The notes beneath the pieces are model-generated. The model did no database searches and had not been told where the DNA came from. It saw nothing but the letters and a program-made list of their open reading frames with translations. From NCBI RefSeq assembly GCF_000717335.1, contig NZ_JNYZ01000007.1, positions 62,001 through 126,000 of the forward strand: DNA of 64,000 bases, written 5' to 3'. The position numbers and the translations under genes are program-made. Origin of the DNA: Amycolatopsis jejuensis. Lineage in GTDB: Bacteria > Actinomycetota > Actinomycetes > Mycobacteriales > Pseudonocardiaceae. Positions 1-7,413 of this stretch are shown piece by piece (position 1 is the first letter of the stretch; the number at the start of each line of letters is the position of its first letter).

Positions 1-1774
1 CGGCGTATGGGGCATTTTCGGGCACGGCAACGTCGCCGGGCTCGGCCAGGCCCTGCTGCAGGCCGCGCGCACCGGCGCACTCCCCTACTACCTGGCGCGC
101 AACGAGCAGGGTCAGGTCCACGCGGCGGCGGCGTTCGCGAAAATGCGCAACCGGCTGCAGACGTTCGCCTGCACCGCGTCGACCGGTCCCGGCTCCACCA
201 ACATGATCACCGGCGCCGCGCTGGCGACCACCAACCGGCTCCCGGTGCTGCTGCTCCCGAGCGACGTGTTCGCCACCCGGGTCGCGGATCCGGTGCTGCA
301 GCAGCTGGAAGACCCGCGGTCCGGGGACGTTTCGGTGAACGACGCCTTCCGCCCGGTCTCGAAGTACTTCGACCGGATCACCCGGCCGGAGCAGCTGATT
401 CCCGCGGCCTTGGCGGCGATGCGGGTGCTGACGGACCCGGTGGAGACCGGCGCGGTCACGCTCGCGTTGCCGCAGGACGTCCAGGCCGAGGCTTACGACT
501 GGCCCGAGGAGTTCTTCCGCCGCCGGGTGTGGCCCGTCGACCGGCCGGTGCCGCAACCGGAATCCCTGGCGCGAGCCGTCGAACTGTTGCGCGGCGCCAC
601 CGCTCCGCTGATCGTCGCGGGCGGCGGCGTCGTCTACTCCTCGGCGGAGGATTCGCTGCGCGCATTCGCCGAGGAGACCGGAATCCCGGTCGCGGACACG
701 CACGCGGGCAAGGGCGCGGTGCCGTGGGACCACCCGTGCGCGGTCGGTGGCCTCGGCTCCACCGGCACGTCCGCGGCCAACGCGCTCGCCGCCGAGGCCG
801 ACGTGGTACTCGGCATCGGCACCCGCTACAGCGATTTCACCACCGCGTCGCACACCGTTTTCGGCAACCCGGCGGTGCAATTCGTGAACCTTAACGTCGC
901 CCGTTTCGACGCGGCGAAGCATTCCGCGGAAATGGTGCTGGCGGACGCTCGACGCGGCCTGGAAGCCTTACGGGAAGCACTCGCGGGCTGGCACGTCGGC
1001 GAGAAATGGCAGGCCCGCGCGCGGCTGCTGGCCGACGAATGGAACCGTACCACCGAAGAGTGCTTCCACCTCGGACACAGTCCGCTGCCCGCGCAGACCG
1101 AAATCCTCGGCGCGCTCAACAGCGAACTCGACGACCGCGACGTCGTGATCAACGCCGCCGGTTCGCTGCCCGGCGACCTGCAAATGCTGTGGCGGGCCCG
1201 GGATCCGAAGGCGTACCACGTCGAATACGCTTATTCCTGCATGGGTTACGAGGTCGCCGCCGGAGTCGGGGTGAAACTGGCCGCACCGGACCGAGAAGTG
1301 GTCGTCCTCGTCGGCGACGGTTCGTACCTGATGATGGCGCAGGAAATCGTCACGCTGATCGCGGAACGGCTCAAGGTGATCATCGTACTGGTGCAGAACC
1401 ACGGATTCGCGTCGATCGGCTCGCTTTCGGAATCACTGGGCTCACAACGATTCGGTACCGCCTATCGCTATCGCGCCGATTCCGGTTTACTGGAAGGCGA
1501 CGTACTGCCGGTCGACCTGGCGGCAAACGCGGCCAGCCTCGGCGCGACCGTCCTCCGTGCGTCCACAGTGGACGAGTTCCGCGCCGCACTGAAACAGGCC
1601 AAGGCAAACCCCACGACCACCGTCGTGCACATCGAAACCGACCCGCTCGCGCCCAACCCGCCCGGATCGGCGTGGTGGGACGTGCCGGTGAGTGAAGTGT
1701 CCGAACTGGACTCCACCCGGACCGCGCGCGAAAGCTACACCGACGCCAAGCGTCGGCAGCGGCATTACCTGTAG
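1..1774 (+). CDS. iolD: 3D-(3,5/4)-trihydroxycyclohexane-1,2-dione hydrolase, 5' truncated by window edge
   Basis: This ThDP-dependent enzyme cleaves the ring of trihydroxycyclohexane-1,2-dione in myo-inositol catabolism. The open frame already runs at the window edge (codons from base 2), giving 590 residues; family members are roughly 620-640, so about 40-50 N-terminal residues lie outside. The frame opens with GVWGIFGHGNVAGLGQAL, the typical IolD N-terminal block, and then has the ThDP-family STGPGSTNM segment. A central domain follows, then a C-terminal ThDP/Mg site GDGSYLMM followed some 24 residues later by QNHG. The stop (TAG, 1772-1774) is 7 nt before mmsA, so the two are cotranscribed in an iol operon. 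Identification is firm; an internal ATG at 143 is not the true start. Confidence 0.93.
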   Translation, partial: GVWGIFGHGNVAGLGQALLQAARTGALPYYLARNEQGQVHAAAAFAKMRNRLQTFACTASTGPGSTNMITGAALATTNRLPVLLLPSDVFATRVADPVLQQLEDPRSGDVSVNDAFRPVSKYFDRITRPEQLIPAALAAMRVLTDPVETGAVTLALPQDVQAEAYDWPEEFFRRRVWPVDRPVPQPESLARAVELLRGATAPLIVAGGGVVYSSAEDSLRAFAEETGIPVADTHAGKGAVPWDHPCAVGGLGSTGTSAANALAAEADVVLGIGTRYSDFTTASHTVFGNPAVQFVNLNVARFDAAKHSAEMVLADARRGLEALREALAGWHVGEKWQARARLLADEWNRTTEECFHLGHSPLPAQTEILGALNSELDDRDVVINAAGSLPGDLQMLWRARDPKAYHVEYAYSCMGYEVAAGVGVKLAAPDREVVVLVGDGSYLMMAQEIVTLIAERLKVIIVLVQNHGFASIGSLSESLGSQRFGTAYRYRADSGLLEGDVLPVDLAANAASLGATVLRASTVDEFRAALKQAKANPTTTVVHIETDPLAPNPPGSAWWDVPVSEVSELDSTRTARESYTDAKRRQRHYL

Positions 1775-1781
1775 GAGCAAA

Positions 1782-3272
1782 GTGAACACCATCGAACACT
1801 GGATCAATGGCGCCCTGACCCCGGCCGGATCGACCCGCACCGCGCCGGTGTACAACCCGGCAACCGGCGAACAGCAAGCATCGGTGCTATTGGCCGAATC
1901 AGCCGACGTGGACACCGCGGTTTCGGCTGCCGCCAAGGCATTCACCTCCTGGGGCGATTCGTCACTCTCACAACGCACCCGCATTCTCTTCGCCTTCCGC
2001 GAGCTATTGGTAAAGCACGAGGACGAACTGGCCCGGATCATCTCCCGCGAACACGGCAAGGTGATCGACGACGCACGCGGAGAAATCGTCCGCGGCCGCG
2101 AGGTCGTCGAATACGCCTGCGGTATCGCCGACGCACTCAAAGGCAGTTTCTCCGACCAAGTCTCCCGCGGCGTCGACGTCCACGATTTCCGCCAGCCACT
2201 GGGTGTCGTCGCCGGGATCACGCCGTTCAACTTCCCGATCATGGTCCCGCTGTGGATGCACCCGGTCGCCATCGCCACCGGCAACACATTCGTGCTCAAG
2301 CCGAGCGAACGCGACCCGTCGGCGGCCAATCTGGTAGCCCGGCTGTACGCCGAGGCGGGCCTGCCGGACGGCGTCTTCAACGTGGTACACGGCGACAAGG
2401 TGGCCGTTGATGCGCTGCTGGACCACCCGGACATCTCCGCGGTGTCCTTCGTCGGCTCCACCCCGATCGCAAAGTACGTCCACGAGCGCGGCACGGCATC
2501 CGGCAAACGCGTACAAGCATTGGGAGGCGCGAAAAACCACGCCGTCGTCCTCCCCGATGCCGATCTGGAATACGCCGCAAACCACCTGACCGCAGCGGCT
2601 TTCGGCTCAGCCGGACAACGCTGTATGGCGATTTCCGTAGCTGTCGCCGTCGGCGAAGCCGGTGACCGGCTCGTCGAAATTCTGGCGCGCAAGGCGCGCG
2701 AGGTAACGGTCGGCCCAGGCTCGGATGCGTCCAGCGACATGGGCCCAGTCGTCACTTCGGCAGCACGCGCCCGGGTCATCGACGCAGTGGCGCAAAGCGG
2801 TAAGGAAGGCGCGACGGTAGTCGTCGACGGCCGAGCCCTGACCGTCCCCGGACACGAAAGCGGGTTCTTCGTCGGTCCGTCCCTTCTGGACAACGTGACC
2901 GCGAAAATGCAGGCCTACCAAGAAGAAATCTTCGGCCCGGTACTGGCCGTAATCCGCGCCGCGACAGTGGACGAAGCCATTGCCCTGATCAACGCCAACC
3001 CCTACGGCAACGGTACCGCAATCTTCACCGGCAGCGGCGAGTCCGCCCGGAGGTTCCAGCGCGAGGTCAAGGTCGGCATGATCGGCGTCAACGTCCCCAT
3101 CCCGGTACCCATGTCGTACTACTCATTCGGCGGCTGGAAAGACTCCCTCATCGGCGACAGCCCCATCCACGGCCCGGCAGGCGTACGGTTCTACACCCGC
3201 GCCAAAGTCGTCACCACCCGCTGGCCGCACACCGAAAACCACTCCGCCGCCTTCACCTTCCCCACCTCCTGA
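1782..3272 (+). CDS. mmsA: CoA-acylating methylmalonate-semialdehyde dehydrogenase
   Basis: It oxidises malonate or methylmalonate semialdehyde to acetyl- or propionyl-CoA with NAD and CoA, the last step of inositol and valine breakdown. The 496-residue protein is normal length for the family. It has the N-terminal block starting VNTIEHWING, the Rossmann motif GITPFNFPIMVPLWMHP, the conserved GGAKNH segment, and the catalytic Cys281 in FGSAGQRCMA. The start is GTG at 1782, preceded by AGGAG at 1773-1777 that overlaps the iolD stop; upstream in-frame codons would run into iolD. Neighbour iolD supports the inositol role (iolA in that pathway). Codon use is slightly richer in A-ending codons than in the next genes. 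A palindromic hairpin follows the stop. Confidence 0.93.
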   Translation: MNTIEHWINGALTPAGSTRTAPVYNPATGEQQASVLLAESADVDTAVSAAAKAFTSWGDSSLSQRTRILFAFRELLVKHEDELARIISREHGKVIDDARGEIVRGREVVEYACGIADALKGSFSDQVSRGVDVHDFRQPLGVVAGITPFNFPIMVPLWMHPVAIATGNTFVLKPSERDPSAANLVARLYAEAGLPDGVFNVVHGDKVAVDALLDHPDISAVSFVGSTPIAKYVHERGTASGKRVQALGGAKNHAVVLPDADLEYAANHLTAAAFGSAGQRCMAISVAVAVGEAGDRLVEILARKAREVTVGPGSDASSDMGPVVTSAARARVIDAVAQSGKEGATVVVDGRALTVPGHESGFFVGPSLLDNVTAKMQAYQEEIFGPVLAVIRAATVDEAIALINANPYGNGTAIFTGSGESARRFQREVKVGMIGVNVPIPVPMSYYSFGGWKDSLIGDSPIHGPAGVRFYTRAKVVTTRWPHTENHSAAFTFPTS

Positions 3273-3273
3273 C

Positions 3274-3298
3274 GTCCGTGAAGGTGGCCTTCACGGAC
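3274..3298. terminator. Short perfect palindrome between convergent genes
   Basis: GTCCGTGAAGG and CCTTCACGGAC form an 11-bp perfect stem with a 3-nt loop immediately after the mmsA stop and before the converging DUF418 gene. It could act as a bidirectional terminator. The arms share the GTCCGTGAAGG core of the 55-bp palindromes at 7014, 30062 and 40889, so it also looks like a short form of that repeat family. No U-tract follows. Confidence 0.6.
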
Positions 3299-3342
3299 TT
3301 CCCCGGCCCGGCACCGAGCCACCTAGCCACCTAGCCACCGGT

Positions 3343-4464
3343 TCAGCGGACCACCGCCGTGATCCGATGCACCACCCACTCCAGCGGTCCCCGCCGCCGC
3401 CAATACCGCCACGCCACCGACGCGGCCAGCATCACGATGATCGTCATCACCAGGAACACGAACGAATACGGCCCCGGCACCAGCGATTTCACCACGAAAT
3501 GCGCTGCATACCAGGTCAACGCCATCCCTCCGGCCGCAGCCAGCGGCCACAGCACCCGCCGCCCCATCGGACGATCCAGCACCACCAGCAACCCGCCGAC
3601 CAGCACCATCGCCACCCCGATCATCAGCGCAATCCCGAGCGGGCTGGTGGCATACAACGAGCCATCAGTCGGCATCGCCAGCAGCACCTGCCACGCCATC
3701 CCGGGCGGCGGGACCGAGGCAATCGCCGCCGCACCCCCGAGCGGATATGTCGCCACCCACGAACCCACGATACTCACCGTGGACAGTACGAAACCGGTGT
3801 ACAGCAACCGGATCCGGACGCCATGGGCATTCAGGTCGAGCCTTCCGATCGCCATCCCGGCAAGGATGAGCGGCAGGCCATAGGCAACCTGGAACCCTCC
3901 CCCGAACAAGACGAAGTCCCGGACCACCGCCGGCCCGGACGAGCCTTCCGACCGCATCCACGCCGAATGAGAGCTGAACACCCAGAAGGCGTAAAGCGTC
4001 ACCGCCGGAACCGCAATTCCCGACAGCACGAACAACGTCCGCGCCCGCAACCTGGTCAACGGCAGCATCAGCAGGAGCAGGACGGCGTAATACGAGATCA
4101 CCGAGGCGCCGAAGTGGTCGATCCCCAGGCTGATCAGGAACAACACCACCGCCCGCACCGCCAGCCGCCGTCGCGCACGCCACTGGTCAGGTCCGCGATA
4201 CGGCGTCGAACCCCCGGTCATCAAGGCCGTGGACAACCCGAACAGCAGCACGAACAGGCTCATCGCGCGGGACGACGTCTGCTCGCTCAGCCAGGTCAGG
4301 AATCCCGGCGCCGCGGAAGGGGGACCGCCGTGCAGCCAGCCGGTCGCGAAGAAATGCTCGATGAACACTCCGACGATCGCGAGCGCGCGCACCGCGTCCA
4401 CGCCGAGGAGCCGTCCTTCCGGTATCCGGAGCCCTCCTCGGTCCGGCGTCACCTCTGTCCTCAT
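3343..4464 (-). CDS. DUF418/YeiB-like multipass membrane protein
   Basis: This 373-residue integral membrane protein has about 9-10 hydrophobic segments. The N-terminus (LLGVDAVRALAIVGVFIEHFF) resembles acyltransferase-3/DUF418 proteins, and the C-terminal half contains the DUF418-like GGMALTWYAAHF region. DUF418 proteins are widespread in actinomycetes and have no firmly assigned function. The start was set at ATG 4464, because AGGAG lies 5 nt upstream; an in-frame start 7 codons further up lacks this. It converges with mmsA and stands alone, divergent from the lipoprotein operon. The fold is likely right; the function is unknown. Confidence 0.7.
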   Translation of the reverse strand: MRTEVTPDRGGLRIPEGRLLGVDAVRALAIVGVFIEHFFATGWLHGGPPSAAPGFLTWLSEQTSSRAMSLFVLLFGLSTALMTGGSTPYRGPDQWRARRRLAVRAVVLFLISLGIDHFGASVISYYAVLLLLMLPLTRLRARTLFVLSGIAVPAVTLYAFWVFSSHSAWMRSEGSSGPAVVRDFVLFGGGFQVAYGLPLILAGMAIGRLDLNAHGVRIRLLYTGFVLSTVSIVGSWVATYPLGGAAAIASVPPPGMAWQVLLAMPTDGSLYATSPLGIALMIGVAMVLVGGLLVVLDRPMGRRVLWPLAAAGGMALTWYAAHFVVKSLVPGPYSFVFLVMTIIVMLAASVAWRYWRRRGPLEWVVHRITAVVR

Positions 4465-4621
4465 CGGACTCCTTTCCGGTCGCAACGAACGACGCCACGC
4501 TAGGCAGGCCGGTTCACCACCAGGCAGTGATCACGTTGCAGTGGCCGGGAGGAAATCCATCGGTTCGGTAACAGCGGTCCCCGGGAAGCGCTCCGGCCGC
4601 AAAATGCGTACTGTGCAAAGC

Positions 4622-5161
4622 ATGCGAAGGACGGTGCTTGCGGTGGCGATATTGCTGCCGCTCACCGCGTGCTCCGATGTGGACGGTGTGCGGATCGCCG
4701 GTCCGGCCCAAACGGCGGCCCCGGCGACGGCTCCGGCAGGCAATCCGCGCACGCCTAGCGTGGACGCGGTCGCCCTGCTGCGCGCGGACCCGGCGGTGGG
4801 TGCGGGAACGAAAGCGGTCCTGCAGCCGTGCCGGAGTGGGCCGCGCACCGGCGCGTATCCGGTGGACACCGCGTACGCCGAGCTGACCGGCGACGATCGG
4901 GTCGAGGTGATGGTGAACGTATTTCCGTGCGCGGCGATCGGCACCAATGGCATCGGCAGCAGCGGGGCGACCGGAGTTCCGGTGCACGCGTATGTCGGCA
5001 GCTACGTCTACACCCTCGGTGGCAAGCAGCTCCTGAAGCTGGAGAACGCCGGCTCCATGCTGTACGTCTCCGGCGGCACGCTGCTGGCGTTCACCGTGAA
5101 CGATTTCTCGAGCGACGTGGTCCGCTACCGCTGGACCGGCACCGAGTTCAGGCGGGTGTGA
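4622..5161 (+). CDS. Secreted lipoprotein upstream of a two-component system (CseA-like position)
   Basis: This 179-residue protein starts with a short basic n-region, a hydrophobic stretch and the lipobox LTAC (Cys near residue 17), so it should be a lipid-anchored extracytoplasmic protein. After a Pro/Ala-rich linker there is a compact domain with two cysteines (LQPCRSG and VFPCAAI) that could form a disulfide. The gene ends 2 nt before the response regulator and is therefore the first gene of a three-gene operon. In Streptomyces the lipoprotein CseA precedes the CseB regulator and CseC kinase and modulates their envelope-stress response. The arrangement here matches, but sequence homology to CseA is not demonstrated. 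An in-frame ATG at 4604 is an alternative start. Confidence 0.72.
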   Translation: MRRTVLAVAILLPLTACSDVDGVRIAGPAQTAAPATAPAGNPRTPSVDAVALLRADPAVGAGTKAVLQPCRSGPRTGAYPVDTAYAELTGDDRVEVMVNVFPCAAIGTNGIGSSGATGVPVHAYVGSYVYTLGGKQLLKLENAGSMLYVSGGTLLAFTVNDFSSDVVRYRWTGTEFRRV

Positions 5162-5163
5162 GC

Positions 5164-5841
5164 ATGGCGGAAACCCACGTGCTGTTCGTCGAGGACGACG
5201 ACGTGATCCGGGAGGCGACGCAGCTCGGCCTCGAACGGGCCGGATTCCGGGTTTCGGTGGCGGCCGACGGGCTCGCCGGGCTCGACCGGTTCCGCGCGCA
5301 GCCGCCCGACGTCGCGCTGCTCGACGTCATGCTGCCCGGTCTCAACGGGGTCAGCCTGTGCCGCCGGATCCGTGAGGACAGCCGGGTGCCGGTGCTGATG
5401 GTGTCCGCGCGGGGCGACGCCGTGGACGTCGTGCTGGGGCTCGAAGCAGGCGCGGACGACTACGTGACCAAGCCGTTCGACACCTCGGTCCTGATCGCGC
5501 GGATCGAGGCGGTGCTGCGGCGGACCGGATGGTCCGGGTCCGGGGAAGGCGCGCGCACCCGGTTCGGCGACCTCGAAATCGACCGCGCCGGGCTGGACGT
5601 CCGGCGGAACGGGCAGCCGGTGGACCTCACCCCGACGGAGCTCCGGTTGCTGCTGCGGTTCGCCGAATCGCCGGGCACGGTGCTGAGCCGGGACACGTTG
5701 CTGGCCGGGGTGTGGGACTACGAGTGGGGTGGCGACACGCGCGTGGTGGACGTCCACGTGCAGCGGCTGCGCGGAAAGATCGGCCAGGATCGGCTGCAGA
5801 CCGTGCGGGGCTTCGGGTACAAGCTCCGCGCCGAACCGTGA
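5164..5841 (+). CDS. OmpR/PhoB-family response regulator
   Basis: The 225-residue regulator has an N-terminal receiver domain (1-120) with the acidic pocket VEDDD at residues 9-13, phosphoacceptor Asp54 in LLDVMLPG, and the conserved Lys in TKPFD. The C-terminal winged-helix DNA-binding domain (about 130-222) contains LTPTELRLLL and the recognition-helix region VVDVHVQRLRGKIG. The start ATG lies 2 nt after the lipoprotein stop; its own stop overlaps the GTG of the kinase (GTGA), so the pair is translationally coupled. It probably responds to the adjacent kinase and may act as a CseB-type envelope-stress regulator. No ECF sigma gene lies next to it, unlike the Streptomyces sigE operon. Confidence 0.92.
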   Translation: MAETHVLFVEDDDVIREATQLGLERAGFRVSVAADGLAGLDRFRAQPPDVALLDVMLPGLNGVSLCRRIREDSRVPVLMVSARGDAVDVVLGLEAGADDYVTKPFDTSVLIARIEAVLRRTGWSGSGEGARTRFGDLEIDRAGLDVRRNGQPVDLTPTELRLLLRFAESPGTVLSRDTLLAGVWDYEWGGDTRVVDVHVQRLRGKIGQDRLQTVRGFGYKLRAEP

Positions 5842-7043
5842 AACTCTTCCCGGCCACGCTGCGGTGGCGGCTGACCACGGTGGTCACGCTGGTGTCGGCG
5901 GCCGTCGCGGTGACGCTGAGCCTGTTGGTGCACCAGCAATTCGCGCGCACGCAAGCAGAGCAGGCGCGGCGGGCGCAGGACGAATGGGTACAGCTGCTGC
6001 TGCGCAACCCGGGCGTCGACGGCCAGGTCGACGACCGCGAGCTCCCCGCTCCCCTGCGCGACGCCGTCCGCGGCGGGAACCGGGCGACCTATCTGGACCG
6101 GAGTGGCCTCGTGCTGTGGGCCGCGGCGGAAACCGGCGGGCACGTCGTGTCGGTACGCACGAGCTATGCCGCGCAAGCACAAGCACTGTCCACTCTGGAC
6201 CAGGAACTCATGGCGGGATCGGCGGTGGTGACGGCCGCGGGTGCGGTACTCGGGGTCGTGCTGGGCGCCGGAATGGCGCGGCGCTTGCGGCGGGCGGCCG
6301 AGGCGGCACGGGAGGTGGCCGCCGGAGAACCGGCCCGGGTCCGCGACGCGATCGGCGCCCGTCCCCGCGACGAGACGGCCGACCTGGCACAGGCGGTCGA
6401 CGCGATGGCCGACGCACTGCAGTCCCGGCTGGCAGCGGAGCAGCGGGTGACCGCGGACATCGCGCACGAGCTGCGAACACCGGTGACCGGCCTGGTGACG
6501 GCCGCGGAACTGCTGCCGCCCGGCCGTCCGGCGGAACTGGTCCGCGACCGGGTGGCGGCATTGCGATCGCTGGTGGAGGACGTGCTGGAGGTGGCCCGGC
6601 TGGACACCGCAACCGAACGCGCGGAGCGGTCGGAGGTCGACCTGGCGGAATTCGTCCAGCGGCGGGTCCCGGACGTGGTGATCCGCGCCGGCGCCCGGGT
6701 GAGCACCGACCCGCGCCGCCTCGAGCGGATCCTGGCGAACCTGCTGGCGAACGCCCGGAGACACGGCGCACCCCCGGTGACCGTCACCGTGGACGGCGCG
6801 ACCATCCGCGTCCGCGACCACGGCCCGGGCTACCCGGATCTCCTGCTGCGCGAAGGCCCGGCCCGCTTCCGCACGGGCACCGCGGCGCGGGGAACGGGCC
6901 ACGGCCTGGGCTTGACGATCGCCGTCGCACAGGCGCAAGTCCTGGGCGCGTCTTTGAAGTTCGGCAACCCGCCCGACGGCGGCGCACAGGCGACCCTGCA
7001 CCTTCCGGATGCGGTCCGTGAAGGGAACCATGAGGGAATCTGA
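5838..7043 (+). CDS. Membrane sensor histidine kinase
   Basis: This is a 401-residue kinase. A transmembrane helix at about residues 13-33 is followed by a short extracytoplasmic region (about 35-125), a second helix at about 128-150, a HAMP-like linker, and a dimerisation domain with phosphoacceptor His210 in DIAHELRTPV. The ATPase domain has ILANLLANARRHG (N box), VRDHGPGY (G1) and GTGHGLGL (G2). GTG 5838 overlaps the regulator stop. The last nine residues (VREGNHEGI) and the TGA stop are encoded by the left half of the 55-bp palindrome at 7014-7068. The normal protein would be expected to end near LHLP, so the tail looks acquired. Confidence 0.92.
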   Translation: MKLFPATLRWRLTTVVTLVSAAVAVTLSLLVHQQFARTQAEQARRAQDEWVQLLLRNPGVDGQVDDRELPAPLRDAVRGGNRATYLDRSGLVLWAAAETGGHVVSVRTSYAAQAQALSTLDQELMAGSAVVTAAGAVLGVVLGAGMARRLRRAAEAAREVAAGEPARVRDAIGARPRDETADLAQAVDAMADALQSRLAAEQRVTADIAHELRTPVTGLVTAAELLPPGRPAELVRDRVAALRSLVEDVLEVARLDTATERAERSEVDLAEFVQRRVPDVVIRAGARVSTDPRRLERILANLLANARRHGAPPVTVTVDGATIRVRDHGPGYPDLLLREGPARFRTGTAARGTGHGLGLTIAVAQAQVLGASLKFGNPPDGGAQATLHLPDAVREGNHEGI

Positions 7044-7068
7044 GTCCGTGATGGTTCCCTTCACGGAC
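7014..7068. repeat. 55-bp palindromic element, copy 1, overlapping the kinase 3' end
   Basis: The arms GTCCGTGAAGGGAACCAT (7014-7031) and its exact reverse complement (7051-7068) flank a 19-nt centre. The element has the same length and nearly the same sequence as 30062-30116 and 40889-40943. It supplies the last codons and stop of the histidine kinase and could also fold into a transcription-terminating hairpin. It has no coding capacity and is best regarded as a REP- or MITE-like dispersed repeat. Confidence 0.85.
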
Positions 7069-7413
7069 TTCTCCAGGCCGCGCGAAGCTGAGCGGCTGGC
7101 GCGGTCCGCCGACTGCATCGGCGCTGTCGGCGTCCGGCCCGCTTCGGTCCCGCCCCCCACACACACGCTCTTCCGGGATTCCCGGGATAACCGGGATTCC
7201 CGCGCCGATCTCGTCGGCTGTCGGGCGGGGCGGACCCGGCACCACCCACCGACCCAGCCCACAGTCCCAGCCCACCGACCCCTGCCCACCGACCCTGTCC
7301 ACCGCCAGGTCTTCTCAAACCGTCCCCGGGATGCCAAGCTGCTCACCAGCCGGGCACCCCCTGTACCGGCTTGGCCGATGACAACGTTGTCAGTCCTTCC
7401 TGGAGGTGCGTCC
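7069..7413. other. Intergenic region upstream of the GH92 gene
   Basis: These 345 bases hold no credible gene. They contain small direct repeats (GGGATTCCCGGGATAACCGG region near 7180-7205, and repeated CCCACCGACCC near 7248-7290) and, near the GH92 start, a palindromic operator at 7379-7392. The promoter of the mannosidase gene should lie just upstream of the operator, but I could not pick confident -35/-10 boxes. Confidence 0.5.
7379..7392. promoter_or_regulatory. Palindromic operator upstream of GH92 gene
   Basis: TGACAACGTTGTCA is a perfect 14-bp palindrome with a central CG, ending 21 nt before the GH92 ATG. This form (AACGTT core) is typical of LacI-family sugar-responsive repressor sites. 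No LacI gene is in this window, so the regulator would be encoded elsewhere. Regulation by a LacI protein is inference. Confidence 0.6.
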
